This document shows positions 33,545-45,400 of a stretch of DNA of 64,000 bases, piece by piece. This stretch comes from Cordylochernes scorpioides. Its lineage: Eukaryota > Arthropoda > Arachnida > Pseudoscorpiones > Chernetidae. The notes under the pieces are model-generated. The model was not told the origin of the DNA, ran no database searches, and saw only the letters and a list, made by a program, of their open reading frames with translations. Location of the stretch: contig CP092865.1 of the NCBI GenBank assembly GCA_030710605.1, forward strand, positions 140,132,005-140,196,004, read 5' to 3'. The position numbers and the translations under genes were made by a program. Position 1 is the stretch's first letter, and each line of letters starts with the position of its first letter.

Positions 33545-33733
33545 TCAAGAACATGAGAGCACATGCACTGTGTCACCATACGTGTACCATTTGCAAAGAC
33601 CCTGCTTAGGATTAAAATTTCTCAGAAGCATAACAATACAACCAACTCGTGTTTGGTAAGCAATTTCAGGAAAGAAACTATAGGCATTAGTTGAAGAGTT
33701 TAAATAAATATATTTAGAGTGAAAAAATGACAC
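33545..33733 (-). pseudogene. Helitron helicase fragment (motif V region)
   Basis: Minus-strand frame with VGCIVMLLRNFNPKQGLCK, matching the V-MLLRNLNP..GLCNGTR region of Helitron PIF1-like helicases. Truncated on both sides. Confidence 0.6.
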
Positions 33734-34135
33734 AAATCAGCAAATAAAATTGCAAACAATGCTACTATATCGCAAATAAGACAACATATAAAAGGAATGA
33801 AATTATTTAAAGGACCTCATTAAAACTACATTTCTAGTTTTAGATATACAATATAACCTCGATAATTCGACCATGCTTTGTTGTCCTGACCTACAGCCTA
33901 TCATATAACAAACTGTAATTCAACACTATCGATAATTCGACCATTTTAAATTTCAACAATTGATTGTTGCTTAAATATAACTTCACTGCTAAAAAGGTAT
34001 TACAGAGAAAACGGCTGACATTGTAAATGTACAAAATGTATGTATAGAGCAGGGGAATAATAAATAAAGACCAAAATCAAATTAATTGATAATAAATAGA
34101 TTATTACCAAAAAAAAAATACAAAAAATATTTTCT

Positions 34136-34505
34136 TCTCCTTTCTTATCTTCACTCAATCATATTAGAGTGTCAAGCTTGTAAAGCTTGAAATTAACAAC
34201 CATCATGATTGGGTGAAGTAGAATGCGTCTGCCTTTGTCATCAAGACTGGGAGCACTACTCAGTGGCAGGCCACTGACTTAGCTCCAAAAGAAATGCCGC
34301 CTCTGACATGAGGAACAGACTCATGTGCAGCCGCTCCTAACATGGAGTACAAACGCTGCTCATCCTGTATCCCTGGATTAGGAGCCCTTACAAGGTACTA
34401 TCAGCCGGGCCAGCTGAGCCTAGGTTTTTTTAGTGAGCTTGTTACTGCTCCCCCTCCTCCTTTTTCATCCTGGCTTGGGACCGGCGAAGGCGGAGTTTTT
34501 TTTCT
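34136..34505 (+). repeat. Unclassified interspersed repeat X (copy 1)
   Basis: ~370 bp from CACTCAATCATATTAG to CTCCCCCTCCTCCTTTT; an inverted copy lies at 59335-59640. Frames in it are shared by both copies but I do not recognise the protein. Confidence 0.75.
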
Positions 34506-34701
34506 TTCAGGTGAGAAACTTTAGGCATTGGTGAAAAGTGTGAATATATATTTTGGAAATGAAAAAAAAAAGGATAAAATAAATCAGAATATAAATTTAC
34601 AAACTATATTTCAGAGGAGACGATTTATAATAGGAATTCATTTAAATGACCTCATTAAAAACTACATTTTATATATACTGGGGTTAAACTTTACATGTAT
34701 G

Positions 34702-34890
34702 CTATCCAAAGTTCGCACACTTGAAAAAGTCACATAAAGTCGTCTGTGCGTAAACACAGGCTCTTGTAGCAAAGGTTTGGCCTTGAGCCCTCTTTATAGT
34801 TATAGCAAAAGCCAACCTTAGTGAAACATAAAGCCTCTCTAGAATGAAGCGAAAGTTGGTATCCGAAGGGGACAAAGATATTTCAGACAT
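34702..34890 (-). pseudogene. Helitron helicase fragment (motif VI region)
   Basis: Minus-strand frame with RLAFAITIKRAQGQTF, matching RLAFAMTINKSQGQTF of Helitron helicases. In an intact gene this lies C-terminal to the motif-V fragment, but here it is upstream of it on the coding strand, so the two come from different copies or a rearrangement. Confidence 0.65.
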
Positions 34891-35216
34891 TATACAGTGT
34901 GTTCAACTTTGGGCACTGTCAGTATATGTGCTTCAAGGAGACATGAGGGATATAAGAAAATAAATTAGAATATAAATTTACAAACTATATTTCAGAGGAG
35001 ACAAATATATTTGAAAGGAAAAAAAAAGCAAATTGCAAACAACACAACTATATTGCAGATATGACAACATATTAAAGGAATAAATTCATTTAAAAGACCT
35101 CATTAAAAACAACAATTCTATATTTTTATATATACAATATAATCTAATTAATTCAACACACGATAATTCGACCATTTTTGATGTCTCGACCTACGGCCTA
35201 TCATATGACAAACTAA

Positions 35217-35685
35217 TTCGACACTTTCGATAATTCAACTATTTGAAATTCAAATTTCAACAGTTGATATTTGTCTAAAACCCCTATTATTAACAACATA
35301 TTAGACTGCAGAGTGCAAAAATGTAGAAAATTGTATGTATATAATTGTATGCATATATTTGTATGTATATAATTGTATGCAAATAATTGTATGTATAGAT
35401 CAATGAGTAAAATAACTTTTTTTTTTTTTTGCTTATCCCTAGTACACGTGGTACTTCGACACTTTCGATAATTCAACTATTTTGAAATTCAAATTTCAAC
35501 AGTTGATATTTGTCTAAAACCCCTATTATTAACAACATATTAGACTGCAGAGTGCAAAAATGTAGAAAATTGTATGTATATAATTGTATGCATATATTTG
35601 TATGTATATAATTGTATGCAAATAATTGTATGTATAGATCAATGAGTAAAATAATTTTTTGCTTATCCCTAGTACACGTGGTACA
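35217..35685. repeat. ~239-bp tandem duplication
   Basis: Two adjacent copies starting TTCGACACTTTCGATAATTC at 35217 and 35456, differing mainly in the length of a T-run. Confidence 0.85.
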
Positions 35686-35881
35686 GGCCTTGATAATCAT
35701 GGTGGGTAGAGTAGGCGACTGCTTTTACTGTAAGTACACCACATGTCTAAACATGTGAAAAGCAGTTCGACTTTGCATTTACAAATGTGCCAGAGCCCCG
35801 TTTGACTACTTGCGCTTGCTGGTGGGGTTGGACTTATGCAAGAATCGGAAGCCATTGGAGCATTTTTTTTTTGTCAGAAAA

Positions 35882-35958
35882 AGTGCCTAATGCGGGAATC
35901 GAACCCGGGTCGTAGCGGTCGAAAACCAACGGCTTAGACCATCCTTCCACCAACCCCC
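35882..35958 (-). tRNA. tRNA-like sequence, probably SINE head
   Basis: On the minus strand it has a perfect B-box (GGTTCGATTCC) and an A-box-like TGGTCTAAGCC. The acceptor arms do not pair convincingly, and it is followed by a T/A-rich tail, so a tRNA-derived SINE or tRNA pseudogene is likelier than a working tRNA. Confidence 0.45.
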
Positions 35959-36384
35959 AGTAAAATAAGTAAATAAAAAGAAGACCAAAAATAATTTATA
36001 ATAGTTTATTGAATAACAAATAAAATCTTTCAGGTGAAAAATTATAGGCATTGGTAAAAAAGTAAACAAGAGAAATAGCAATTGGGGTTTTGTTCCTGCG
36101 GCGAGTCATATTAGCACGCCTAGCGGTTAGGGGAGTGAGTCTTCCACGGCCTTTTCGAGGCATGACAGAAGACGCTGAAAAAAAAAGGTAAAATAAGAAC
36201 CAAGCAGAGGAAAACTATAAAACTGAATGCCAGGACAGGCATAAAAAGAAAATTCCAAGCATGTGAGGAAACAATTGATGAAAAAAAAAAAGGATTCCAA
36301 AAAAATACTTCAAAAAAGAAACCAGACACAAAAAGCAACAATTGATTACACAAATACAGCATCAGCCTATTTATGAGAAGAAAA

Positions 36385-36800
36385 AAAATGACAGACACAA
36401 AAATGGAGCTAAATTCAAATGAAAAACTATAACAGATCAAGTAATCAAATCAGGCATTATGAAAGATACTTCAAAAAAGAAAATCAGACACAAAAATGGA
36501 GCTAAATTCAAATGAAAACTATAACAGATCAAGTAAGGAAATCAGGCTTTATGAAAGATACTGCAAAAAAGAAAATCAGACACAAAAATGGAGCTAAATT
36601 CAAATGAAAACTATAACAGATCAAGTAATCAAATCAGGCATTATGAAAGATACTGCAAAAAAGAAAATCAGACACAAAAATGGAGCTAAATTCAAATGAA
36701 AACTATAACAGATCAAGTAATCAAATCAGGCATTATGAAAGATACTGCAAAAAAGTAAATCAGACACAAAAATGGAGCTAAATTCAAATGAAAAACAATA
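36385..36800. repeat. 92-bp tandem repeat
   Basis: About four units marked by AAATCAGACACAAAAATGGAG, at spacings of 93, 92 and 92 bp. Confidence 0.85.
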
Positions 36801-36825
36801 ACAAATTAATACAAGAAAATAAGAC

Positions 36826-36998
36826 CTAATCCAAATAATTTAATAGTGTGTGATGTTTTGGCAACAGCAATGTCACCATCATCAGACAAAAGAATAAATG
36901 AGATTTTATTCTTTAGTTCATTTATTCTTTTGTCTGATGCTGTTGCTGAAACGTCACACACTATTAAATTATTCGGATTAGGTCTTATTAATGAGAAA
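36826..36998. mobile_element. Foldback MITE, family M2 (copy 1)
   Basis: Inverted arms AAGACCTAATCCAAATAATT...; inner TGTCACCATCATCAGACAAA. Second copy at 60282-60475. Confidence 0.8.
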
Positions 36999-37340
36999 AA
37001 AAAAGATACCAAAGAGAGATGAAAAGATGCCAAAAAAGATAACCAGATACAAAAAGTGTGCTAAATTCAAATGAAAAACTATAACAAACACTTACTAAAT
37101 ATAATTATTATAGAATAAAAGTAAAAATTCAATCTACAATTCGAAAAATAATATAACCTCAGCCTATTTATGAGAAAAAAAATGTTGCCAAAGACATTAG
37201 GAAAGATACTGTAAATAGAAAACATACACAAAAATTGAGCTATATTTAAATGAAAAACTATAACAAAGTACTTACAAATTATAATTATAATCAAATGAAT
37301 CAGAAATACGAAATTATATATTATAAATTATTATATATTA

Positions 37341-38241
37341 CTAGCGGACGTACCCGGCTTCGCCCGGGTTTTACCCGAGTAAAAGTTTGTCTAACGAATC
37401 TCTCGATAAAGTGAACATTTTTTTCCCGGTCCCTTGAAAAATACTCGATAAGTTGAATAAAATCAATATTAATTGGTTCCCTCGGTAATTGGAGGTTAAA
37501 GGAATAGTATCTTGCCTTGGAATTGTATCATTATTCTTGTATGGATGTACCCGGCTTCGCCCGGGTTTTACCCGAGTAAAGGTTTGTTTAACGAATCTCT
37601 CGATAAAGTGAACATTTTTTCCCGGTCCCTTGAAAAATACTCGATAAGTTGAATAAAATCAATATTAATTGGTTCCCTCGGTAATTGGAAGTTAAAGGAA
37701 TAGTATCTTGCCTTGGAATTGTATCATTATTCTTGTATGGATGTACCCGGCTTCGCCCGGGTTTTACCCGAGTAAAGGTTTGTTTAACGAATCTCTCGAT
37801 AAAGTGAACATTTTTTCCCGGTCCCTTGAAAAATACTCGATAAGTTGAATAAAATCAATATTAATTGGTTCCCTCGGTAATTGGAAGTTAAAGGAATAGT
37901 ATCTTGCCTTTGAATTGTATCATTATTCTTGTCTCAAATAAATTGCCGTGTCATCCTGAATTTTGTCTTTCCTAATTTTCTACATTACAAAATCATCGTA
38001 TCATCATGATAATATTTAGAGCAGATTGTTGAATTATAACAGATAAATTAGAATATTTATCTTGATTATTTCTAGGCGAAAAGTTATTTCAAAAATTTTA
38101 TTTGCTAGAAACCTTCCCAGTACTATAGTAAATAACTTCCCAAAGTTTCATGGCGATCCAATGAGTGGTTTGGTCAGGCATAAAAGACAAACAAACAAAC
38201 AAACAAACAGACACACATACATTCATTTTTATATATATAGA
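37341..38241 (-). mobile_element. Helitron III with triplicated 3' end
   Basis: Minus strand: begins TCTATATATATA (38241), ends hairpin plus CTAG (37341). The 3'-terminal ~196 bp, including the CCCGGGCGAAGCCGGG hairpin, occurs three times in tandem (hairpins near 37352, 37548, 37745). Only the outermost carries CTAG; the inner two have CCATA instead. Confidence 0.82.
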
Positions 38242-38639
38242 TATATTATTTTATATTATAAATTAGTAAAAGGTAATAAGACAAAAGAACGCATTTCAAA
38301 ACAAAGGAATTGATGATGATAAATGCAAAAAATCTACGATTGTAAAATAGATTAAATTAAAAAATAAAAATAACTGTTAACATTAGGAAAATAAAAACAG
38401 AACTATCATACGAAGAAAAAAATAACGAAAATTTTGGTATATAGATCGTTATGTGTAGTTCAGAATCTTCGGAGGAGATAGCTTAGGACTTTACAATGGA
38501 AAACTCTGTTACGGTATTATCTATATAGATGTGGTGATTTGAGAGCAGAAAGAGAGAGTCGTGGTAGTTGTGTGGCAAGTGGTAAGGACACACACAGGAT
38601 CCAGGAGCAAACACCCGTGAGGAGTAGATCGGAGAAGAA
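38242..38639. other. AT-rich, no gene seen
   Basis: AT-rich spacer. The last part leads into the 3-kb repeat copy 2. Confidence 0.4.
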
Positions 38640-38935
38640 AGAGAAGGCTCGAGGACCACCCTGGGAACAACTGGTGTCGAGACCACCTCGGTGGGAACTG
38701 TCCTCTGATCATCAAATCCAGGTGTTTTTAAACTCTTTTCGGTAGGATGAATTATTCCCCAGGGGGAAGAGGGGTGAGACAGGGAGTTCCCGGAAATGTT
38801 TCTATATAGAAGGCTGGACATATGGTTACCCAGGGGGTTGTTCTGACCAAGCAACCTTCTCTTCCCACTCCTCATACTCCCACACAGGCCATCTTTATTT
38901 ACATATTTCTAAATATTGTGACAAATTATATTATG

Positions 38936-39196
38936 ATGCATTAGCGCGCCATTCGAAACTATTATAGACGCGTAAGATTCTTTTTGAAATTACACAATAT
39001 CTACTGCCCTTACTGCAATGGAAAATTTAATGGGAGGGTCTGACTCATCAGTAGATTAAACTGGCGAAACCGCTGGGAGAGTTCACCACTGATGAGCCAG
39101 GCCCTCCCATTAATTTTTCCATTCCAGTAAGGGCAGTAGATGTTGTTTAATTTCAAAAAGAATCCTACGCGTCTATAATAGTTTCGAATTTTCATT
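38936..39196. mobile_element. Foldback MITE M1 (copy at 38.9 kb)
   Basis: Left terminus GATGCATTAGCGCGCCATTCG, arms with ATAGACGCGTAAGATTC; same layout as 8277-8512. Confidence 0.8.
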
Positions 39197-39951
39197 ACGA
39201 AAAATATGTACAATGAAAAAAAAAAGAATATCCCAGAATTGTTTATACAAAATTTTAATATAATATTGCATACATTAAAAGTACCTCAAGATAAGTAACT
39301 TTATACATTTTTACTCATGTTTGACAAATCGATCTCACGCATTTAAGGTGGTAAAGTCTTAATAACCATAAATTGATATTATAATCATTTTGATAATATT
39401 ATGGATGGAAACCGGCAGGAGATTGATCTATAAAAATTCACCTCTCCCGTTAAAATAGACGCTACAACTAAGCGCCCTCTATTGACCGTCTCGGAAAATT
39501 AGAGGACTCGAGTCGATGACAAAGCCTCAATACCAACTTTGGCAAACTGAGAAGCGTCAACCTGGACACCATTTTGACCATAGATTTTCAGCCAGCTAAA
39601 CACCTCTTTGGGGGAATTGTAGCGATTTAATTTTATCCCTTAAGAATCTCATTAAAAAATCGAGCCTGTCTTGGTCTGACGATGGCTATTATCCTGACAC
39701 TATAGAAAATTAGTGTGGTCTGAGAATTTTACCCGCCTTTAAAGAGAATCACTTCGTTTTACGGGGGATTCCTCACTCTTCCAGGGCGCGATGGTCTTGG
39801 TTGAGAGCCAATGGTCATCTACACCTGCTGATACCATCAGAACTCCTTAGGCCCCGGTCAACTGAGGTGAACAACGAAGAGCCACAGCCCTGGTATAGAC
39901 AAGTTTACGACGAGCTGGGTTGACCACGTTGACCAAGGCAAACAACTCCCG

Positions 39952-41440
39952 ATGGAGAAAGAAAACAATGGATCCATTCTTGTTAGTCATGAGAGAAAGA
40001 GGCCCTTAAAAGAGGGGGTACATCGGCAGAAAGGACCGCGTCCTGGCTGCAACCACCGAAAGCCCACTGTTCCTCCCCTCTGCGAACAAGCTTCGAGTGC
40101 AGAGGCGCACCAAGACTCTCTCTGCGCAAACAAGCGGACTTCAGATCTAAGTCGGCGGCCAGTCACGTCTTTCAGGCTCCCGAAGAGCGATGCCGCCAGC
40201 TGCATACCAGAAGATGCGTGGTTCCTTGGTGATTCGCCTGAGAACTTAGTATTGGGTTCGGTAGAAACCCTCGCGGATCTACTGAAACAAACCGACCTCA
40301 ACGATGTCTCAACCTTCTTCGATACTGCATTGGATCACATAATGGTTGCCACTATCGGAAGCTGGGTCGACGCGCGTCGTCTGGACAGAATCCTACTTCC
40401 ATCAGGCTTCTGTGACCGAGTCACCCAATACCAAACTAACGACTACGTCTACTCGGACCACCGTGCCGTCCTGATCCAAGTAGGAGACTTAGCTCCTACA
40501 AGACTTCCCTGCATAGGCAAGCTGCTACGGTCAGACCTATTTGTCGATCGATGAAATATCGGAAGACCTAAAAAAATCCTTCACTCCCGATGTTATGGGA
40601 ACAATGGACCAGGATCAAGGCAGATCTAGTCGCGGAGATACAGTCACTCGCTCTTGCCATCGCAAATTCCGGCGGTGGATACATCGAGAGAGCAAGCCGC
40701 TTCCTGAGACGGACCCTGGAGAAAGACACTGCCCGTTCTGACTATCCTTCCTTGTCGGACTTCGGGAGTTCCCTTCGAGCCAGACGTCGTTCTCCTCCCA
40801 CCTTCACCTTCTCTATCGACGCTATCGGTGTTCGACGAGTGGGATCAGCTCTTTCTCGCTGACATCTCCAGCGACCAGATAGGAGCAGCCATCCACTTCC
40901 TTCCAAACGGCCATGACTAGGGATGAGACGGATTACCCTGCGAGTTTGTCAAAGCCTTTGAAGATTTCTTCGCCGAAGAAGTTCTTTGGCAAGTCTTCGA
41001 GCCTTCTCGACTACGTGAGATTTTGCCTCCATCTTCAAGGCGCAGCAAAGTCATCCTGCTGCCGAAGTCGTACGTTGGTGGAGTCTAAAAGCTTTTCGTC
41101 TAATCAGCCTTCCATTGGCCGATTACAAAATTCTCAGCGGCGTTCTTCTGGGCCTTCTGCATCGTCATAACCAGGCCTCGTGCCCAAGTGTCAGACCCAC
41201 GCCGTTCCAGGACGGTCATTCTCCTGGAACATAGCGTGTCTGATAACGTTTCCTGAGCGTTGAGACATGACACGTTGTCATTTCTCTGGACCTGAAGTCG
41301 GCTTTTGACTCTCTGAACAGAAACTATCTATACGGCTTGTTGGAAAGGCAGGGCCTACCATCTGCCTTTCTCGGGATATTTAACAGTGATCCTCACCTAG
41401 TTACAGATTCTAGTCAAAGAGGTAATTTCACCACTTTTTA
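39952..41440 (+). pseudogene. Non-LTR retrotransposon relic (copy 2)
   Basis: Better preserved than copy 1: one 200-codon frame (39952-40554) ends with the endonuclease region LDHIMVATIG...YSDHRAVLIQVGD, with the SDH motif intact. Downstream RT fragments follow in several frames, including LLPKSYVGG near 41060 and SAFDSLNRNYLYGLLERQG at about 41300-41350. Dead. Confidence 0.72.
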
Positions 41441-41810
41441 TATAGGTAATTATTGATGGAGATTTTTTTTCAAAATTAGAAATGAACATAATAACCATAC
41501 AATACATATCACGAATTGCCTCACCAATTCGGTGAAATGCATGTACTTAAGACATGTGACGTGAATTAAATTTGTATATATTATTTTTAAATTAGAGAAT
41601 GGCGTGATCACATAGACAAGGCGTGATCAGTGGCCATCAAACTTACTTCGTTTCATACTTAACTGCACGAGCCAAAGTTGAATGCAGATATTAAAATACA
41701 ACGAACAAGTCTTTTATTGGGGACCTATGCTCTACACAAGATTCACCCAGATGCATAATTACATAGAAAAGATTAAGTTTGCCTGGAGGAAAATGATCTA
41801 TAAAATCATA

Positions 41811-42253
41811 GGGCGCCTCTCCCGTCAAATTAAACGTCAAAACAAGACGCCACCGTCACCGCAAACTAGCAAAATTCAACAAGATCTTCTGAAAGTGCAT
41901 GAAATTACTGCAAATTGGAAAATTTCAAATATTACTATGATATTTACACGAAGAATAATTACCTATTCAATATTAAGATTTAGAGTCGGGAGCGGATTAA
42001 GTAGGGATGTCTGCCACGCTGATGGGCGAAGTGGATGGGGCCCTTCAGAGATCAGGTGTTCTTTTGTTTAATATTGCTATCGAAAAAGGCATTCAAAGAA
42101 TAACAATCAAGACCTGAAAATTTTCGAATACTTCAAGGCCATAAAACTAGCTTTGGTAAACTGAGAGGCGTCGCTGATCTGAGGCCGCTAGTTGGCGGCG
42201 ACGGTCAATAGATGGCGTCTTGTTTTGACGTCTAATTTGACGGAGCCTCGCCC
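41811..42253. mobile_element. Non-autonomous DNA element, family T1
   Basis: Ends GGGCGCCTCTCCCGTCAAAT and, inverted, TTTGACGGAGCCTCGCCC, about 60 bp each, with a shared AACAAGACGCCA core. The middle has no transposase. Confidence 0.7.
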
Positions 42254-42487
42254 TTTTTATTAGAAAAGAGTAGCTATTTACAGATGATCATTCATTTACA
42301 ATACCATTTACATACGGCTCTCTTTTCTTAATGTTTCTTCTCTTGCACAGTCCTTTAAAACTTGTACAGGGCCAATGTATTGGATTTATCCTTTGTACTA
42401 TGCAACAGAGCCTCCAGAGCAAGATGATTTGATCCAATTTTATTCAAAAAAGTTTCCTCTTTTCACTTATTAACTTTAAAGAAAAAA

Positions 42488-42705
42488 ATATGTTGCACTA
42501 GCGCGCCATCTGTTATCAAAATTCGAAATTATTTTAAAGGGGTAAGATTCTTTTTGAAAATAAACAATTTATACTACCCTTACTGGAATGGAATTTCCAT
42601 TGCAGTAAGAGCAGTAGAAATTGTTTATTTTCAAAAAAAATCTTACCCCTTTAAAATAATTTCGAATTTTGATAACAGATGGCGCGCTAGTGTAACATAT
42701 TTTTT
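42488..42705. mobile_element. Near-perfect palindromic MITE M1b
   Basis: Arms of ~105 bp from ATATGTTGCACTAGCGCGCC inward to TTACTGGAATGGAATTTCCA at the centre; almost no loop. A partial repeat of the arm follows at 42706-42760. Confidence 0.88.
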
Positions 42706-42865
42706 TAAGGGCAGTAGAAATTGTTTATTTTCAAAAAGAATCTTACGCCTTTAAAAAAATATGTGATACTCCAGTTCCTAGTCGGTTTTTTTACTACGTA
42801 ATGTTTCAAAACGTCTCTCGTTGGAAGCTATGAAATATAAACCGCCTCTGTACTGATGTACTAAC

Positions 42866-42984
42866 GACTGCGGTCATACCACATTGGTAACATCGACTCC
42901 TGTCCAATCACCGAAGTTAAGCAATCCCAGACCTGGTCAGTACTTGGGAGGGTGACCACCTAGGAACACCGGGTGCTGCTGTAG
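42866..42984 (+). rRNA. 5S rRNA-like sequence
   Basis: About 119 bp following the 5S pattern: CGGTCATACCAC, GAAGTTAAGCA, CCTGGTCAGTACTTGG, CACCGGGTGCTG. The A-box/C-box promoter region is well kept, but the terminal stem pairs poorly and loop B/E sequence diverges. It may be a divergent gene, a dispersed pseudogene or the head of a 5S-derived SINE. Confidence 0.6.
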
Positions 42985-43339
42985 GATAAAGGTAGGAAAC
43001 TAATAATAGTCATCATAGTCTGAAATCATTGTATACAGGTTGTTAGCTTTTCCAAAACTGGTTTTGTAGCACATTCTTTCATATCCACTTGTGTTTTATG
43101 CACCGAGATTATAAATAAAATACATCATTTTGTTTTTAATAAAACATTTGCTTTTTAATAGCCTTCACAAGAGACTAGACAATTTGCTATAAGACATGTC
43201 CTTTATAAAGTAGAGATTTAATGTAATTTTGAAGGGACTCCCGATTTTGTCCGCTATATAGCAAAGGCGGTTATATTGAATGGTTGTCTTATAAACAGAG
43301 AAGACTGTATTTACTAACTGATGGACACTAATGGATTAA
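42985..43339. other. No gene seen
   Basis: AT-rich spacer after the 5S-like sequence. Confidence 0.4.
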
Positions 43340-44210
43340 TGTCGTCGGTCGTCTCTGTTTTTTTTTGTTTTGTTTTTTTTAAGGAGACAAAGACATTTTT
43401 GTTCACACTTTTGGTTATCTCGTGTGTCTTCAATAAAGGTCACAGTATAATCTTTCAGAGTAATTGTCTCAATCCCGATATACATGCTGAAAGGTACAAC
43501 TTTCTTAAGTTTTGTCCATGAGTGTAACTTTCAGAGGTATTGTCTGAATCCCGATATACATGCTGAAAGGTACAACTTTCTTAAGTTATGTCCATGAGTG
43601 TACATCCCATTGGTTAAAGACAATTGTGAAGGAGGCTTCACATCGTTAAAATAACTTGAGGCACTTTCAGTTTTATTTATAGAGGTTCCAGGGAAAGGTA
43701 TTTCTGTACGAGAGGCAGCTCACCTATGACTTGGCTTGTGCCGCTCTGGACTATTGTCGTGTTTATGGTCGACATTCTGTCATGAGAAATGTTAACCTCC
43801 TTCTTATTGACCAAGTGTCGGCAATCTTTTGAGTCGGAAGAGTCGAAAATTACAATTTACGAAATTTCAATTTTTTAAAACACCAACATATCATTAGAAA
43901 TCGGTTGACCCTTAGCGCGCATGTCGCGGATTCTCCCTTTCGAAAACAATATCAGTCCATTGTTCTTTAATCCAATATGCACAATAGACAAAAGTAAAGG
44001 AAATTGAAAGTCTTTAATGTCGCCTATCGTCTATCTTTTTTTTTAAGGAGACAGAGGCAATTTTGTTCACACTTAGTTATCTGGTGTGTCTTCAATAAAA
44101 GTCACTGTTTATCAAATATCTTTCAGAGTTATTGACTGAATACCGATATACATGATAAAAAGGTACAACTTCCTTAGGTTTTGTCTATAAGTGTATTCAG
44201 GTAGTTATAT
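43340..44210. repeat. Dispersed direct repeats around 43.3-44.2 kb
   Basis: A ~170-bp unit (AAGGAGACA...GTCTTCAATAAA...CCGATATACATG) at ~43355 and again at ~44040; the part with ACTTTCTTAAGTTTTGTCCATGAGTGT is also tandemly doubled at 43495-43600 and recurs after the ABCC 102-bp exons (13235, reversed 61870). Confidence 0.65.
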
Positions 44211-44409
44211 ATATATTTAGCTAGTGTATTCATGCAAGTTGTGACGATATATTCCTCGCAGTGATCGCTTTCTTATTTAAGATACGTGATAAGTAAAACC
44301 ATCATCCTCTATTGAAGAACTTCTATCTTTGTACGGATAAACCTGACTTGAAATTTGAGTCAAATTTGTAGAGAAGGCAGGTGTTGTTGGACACAAGTCC
44401 GACTGTGGT

Positions 44410-44527
44410 TTATTGAGCCGAGAGTCCAGCGTCCCGCGCTAGGCCGTAGAAGAAGGAGTTGGGATTCTTCATCAGGACCTCAGGGCGGTCCATCTCTACC
44501 ACGTGACCGGAGTCCATCACCATCACC
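44410..44527 (-). CDS. ABCC transporter, last exon
   Basis: 118 bp. Acceptor CCCAG, then G completing an Arg codon from the previous exon, followed by VMVMDSGHVVEMDRPEVLM...FFYGLARDAGLSAQ and TAA at 44410-44412. It corresponds to the C-terminal end of NBD2 in MRP1-type proteins (VIVLDKG...L...AGLV). GC-rich against AT-rich flanks. Confidence 0.9.
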
Positions 44528-44689
44528 CTGGGACACAGTAGTCCGTACAATGATCCTTCTGGCTACACTTAGACAGAACATGGCAATAGCATGCGTACAT
44601 CCCAAAGTTGTCCTAGCCCGGAACATATGATCAGGAATGGACGGCTGGTGTTCACTTCCATCCTTCCTCTTTTTAAAATTTTCGAAAAG

Positions 44690-45400
44690 AGCATTTTACA
44701 GTTGTTATTGTCGTGTTCAATGAAGAGATGTCTCCGTGCATCTCTATCACAGCAATGTTCTCTATCTTGGGTGTGTAAAGCTGCTGTTCTGGGTCCATGT
44801 CAATTTTCTGTTGTTGTTGTCGTGTTCAATGAACAGATGTCTCCGTACATCTCTATCACAGCAATGCTCTCTATCTTGGGTGTGTAAAGCTGCTGTTCTG
44901 GGTCCATGTCAATTTTCTATTGCTGTTGTCGTGTTCAATGAACAGATGTCTCCGTGCATCTCTATCACAGCAATGTTCTCTATCTTGGGTGTGTAAAGCT
45001 GCTGTTCTGGGTCCATGTCAGTTTTCTGTTGTTGTTGTCGTGTTCAATGAACAGATGTCTCCGTACATCTCTATCACAGCAATGTTCTCTATCTTGGGTG
45101 TGTAAAGCTGCTGTTCTGGGTCCATGTCAATTTTCTGTTGTTGTTGTTGTCGTGTCTCCAATGAAGAGCTTCAGATGTCACCGTGCATCTCTATCACAGC
45201 AGTCGCAATGTCCTCTATCTTGGGTTTGTAAAGCTGCTGTTCTGGGTCCATGTCAATTTTCTGTTGTTGTTGTTGTCGTGTCTCCAATGAAGAGCTTCAG
45301 ATGTCACCGTGCATCTCTATCACAGCAGTCGCAATGTTCTCTATCTTGGGTTTGTAAAGCTGCTGTTCTGGGTCTATGTCAATTGTCTGCAAGGCTGCGG
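44690..45400. repeat. 109/126-bp tandem repeat
   Basis: Six units in the last ABCC intron side: CTGGGTCCATGTC at spacing 109, 109, 109, 126, 126. The longer units contain an extra ~17 bp (CCAATGAAGAGCTTCAG). It begins downstream of the last-exon acceptor on the minus strand, i.e. within intron 44528-46683. Confidence 0.9.

Larger units (their letters stand above)
33380..35880 (-). mobile_element. Helitron II, 3' end and decayed body
   Basis: The 3' end (minus) is a hairpin ACCCGGGGCGTTGCCCGGGT just before CTAG at 33380-33383, only two bases from the 5' end of Helitron I. The body includes two helicase fragments and other repeats; its 5' end is not found, so the right boundary is approximate. 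Confidence 0.55.
38640..41628. repeat. 3-kb repeat, copy 2
   Basis: Direct copy of 7966-10955 with MITE (38936-39196), T1 motif (39425-39490) and LINE relic (39952-41440). Confidence 0.9.

Noticed and set aside
35882-35958. Functional tRNA gene
   Set aside because: Good B-box, but acceptor and anticodon stems do not pair convincingly.
39060-39110. Hammerhead-ribozyme-like boxes in M1 MITEs: GCGAAAC and CTGATGAG with complementary CTGGC/GCCAG flanks
   Set aside because: The order (GAAA first, CTGATGA second) would need stems I and III between the boxes, but only 19 nt are there. A degraded copy has GTAA instead of GAAA. The complementarity is explained by the palindrome.
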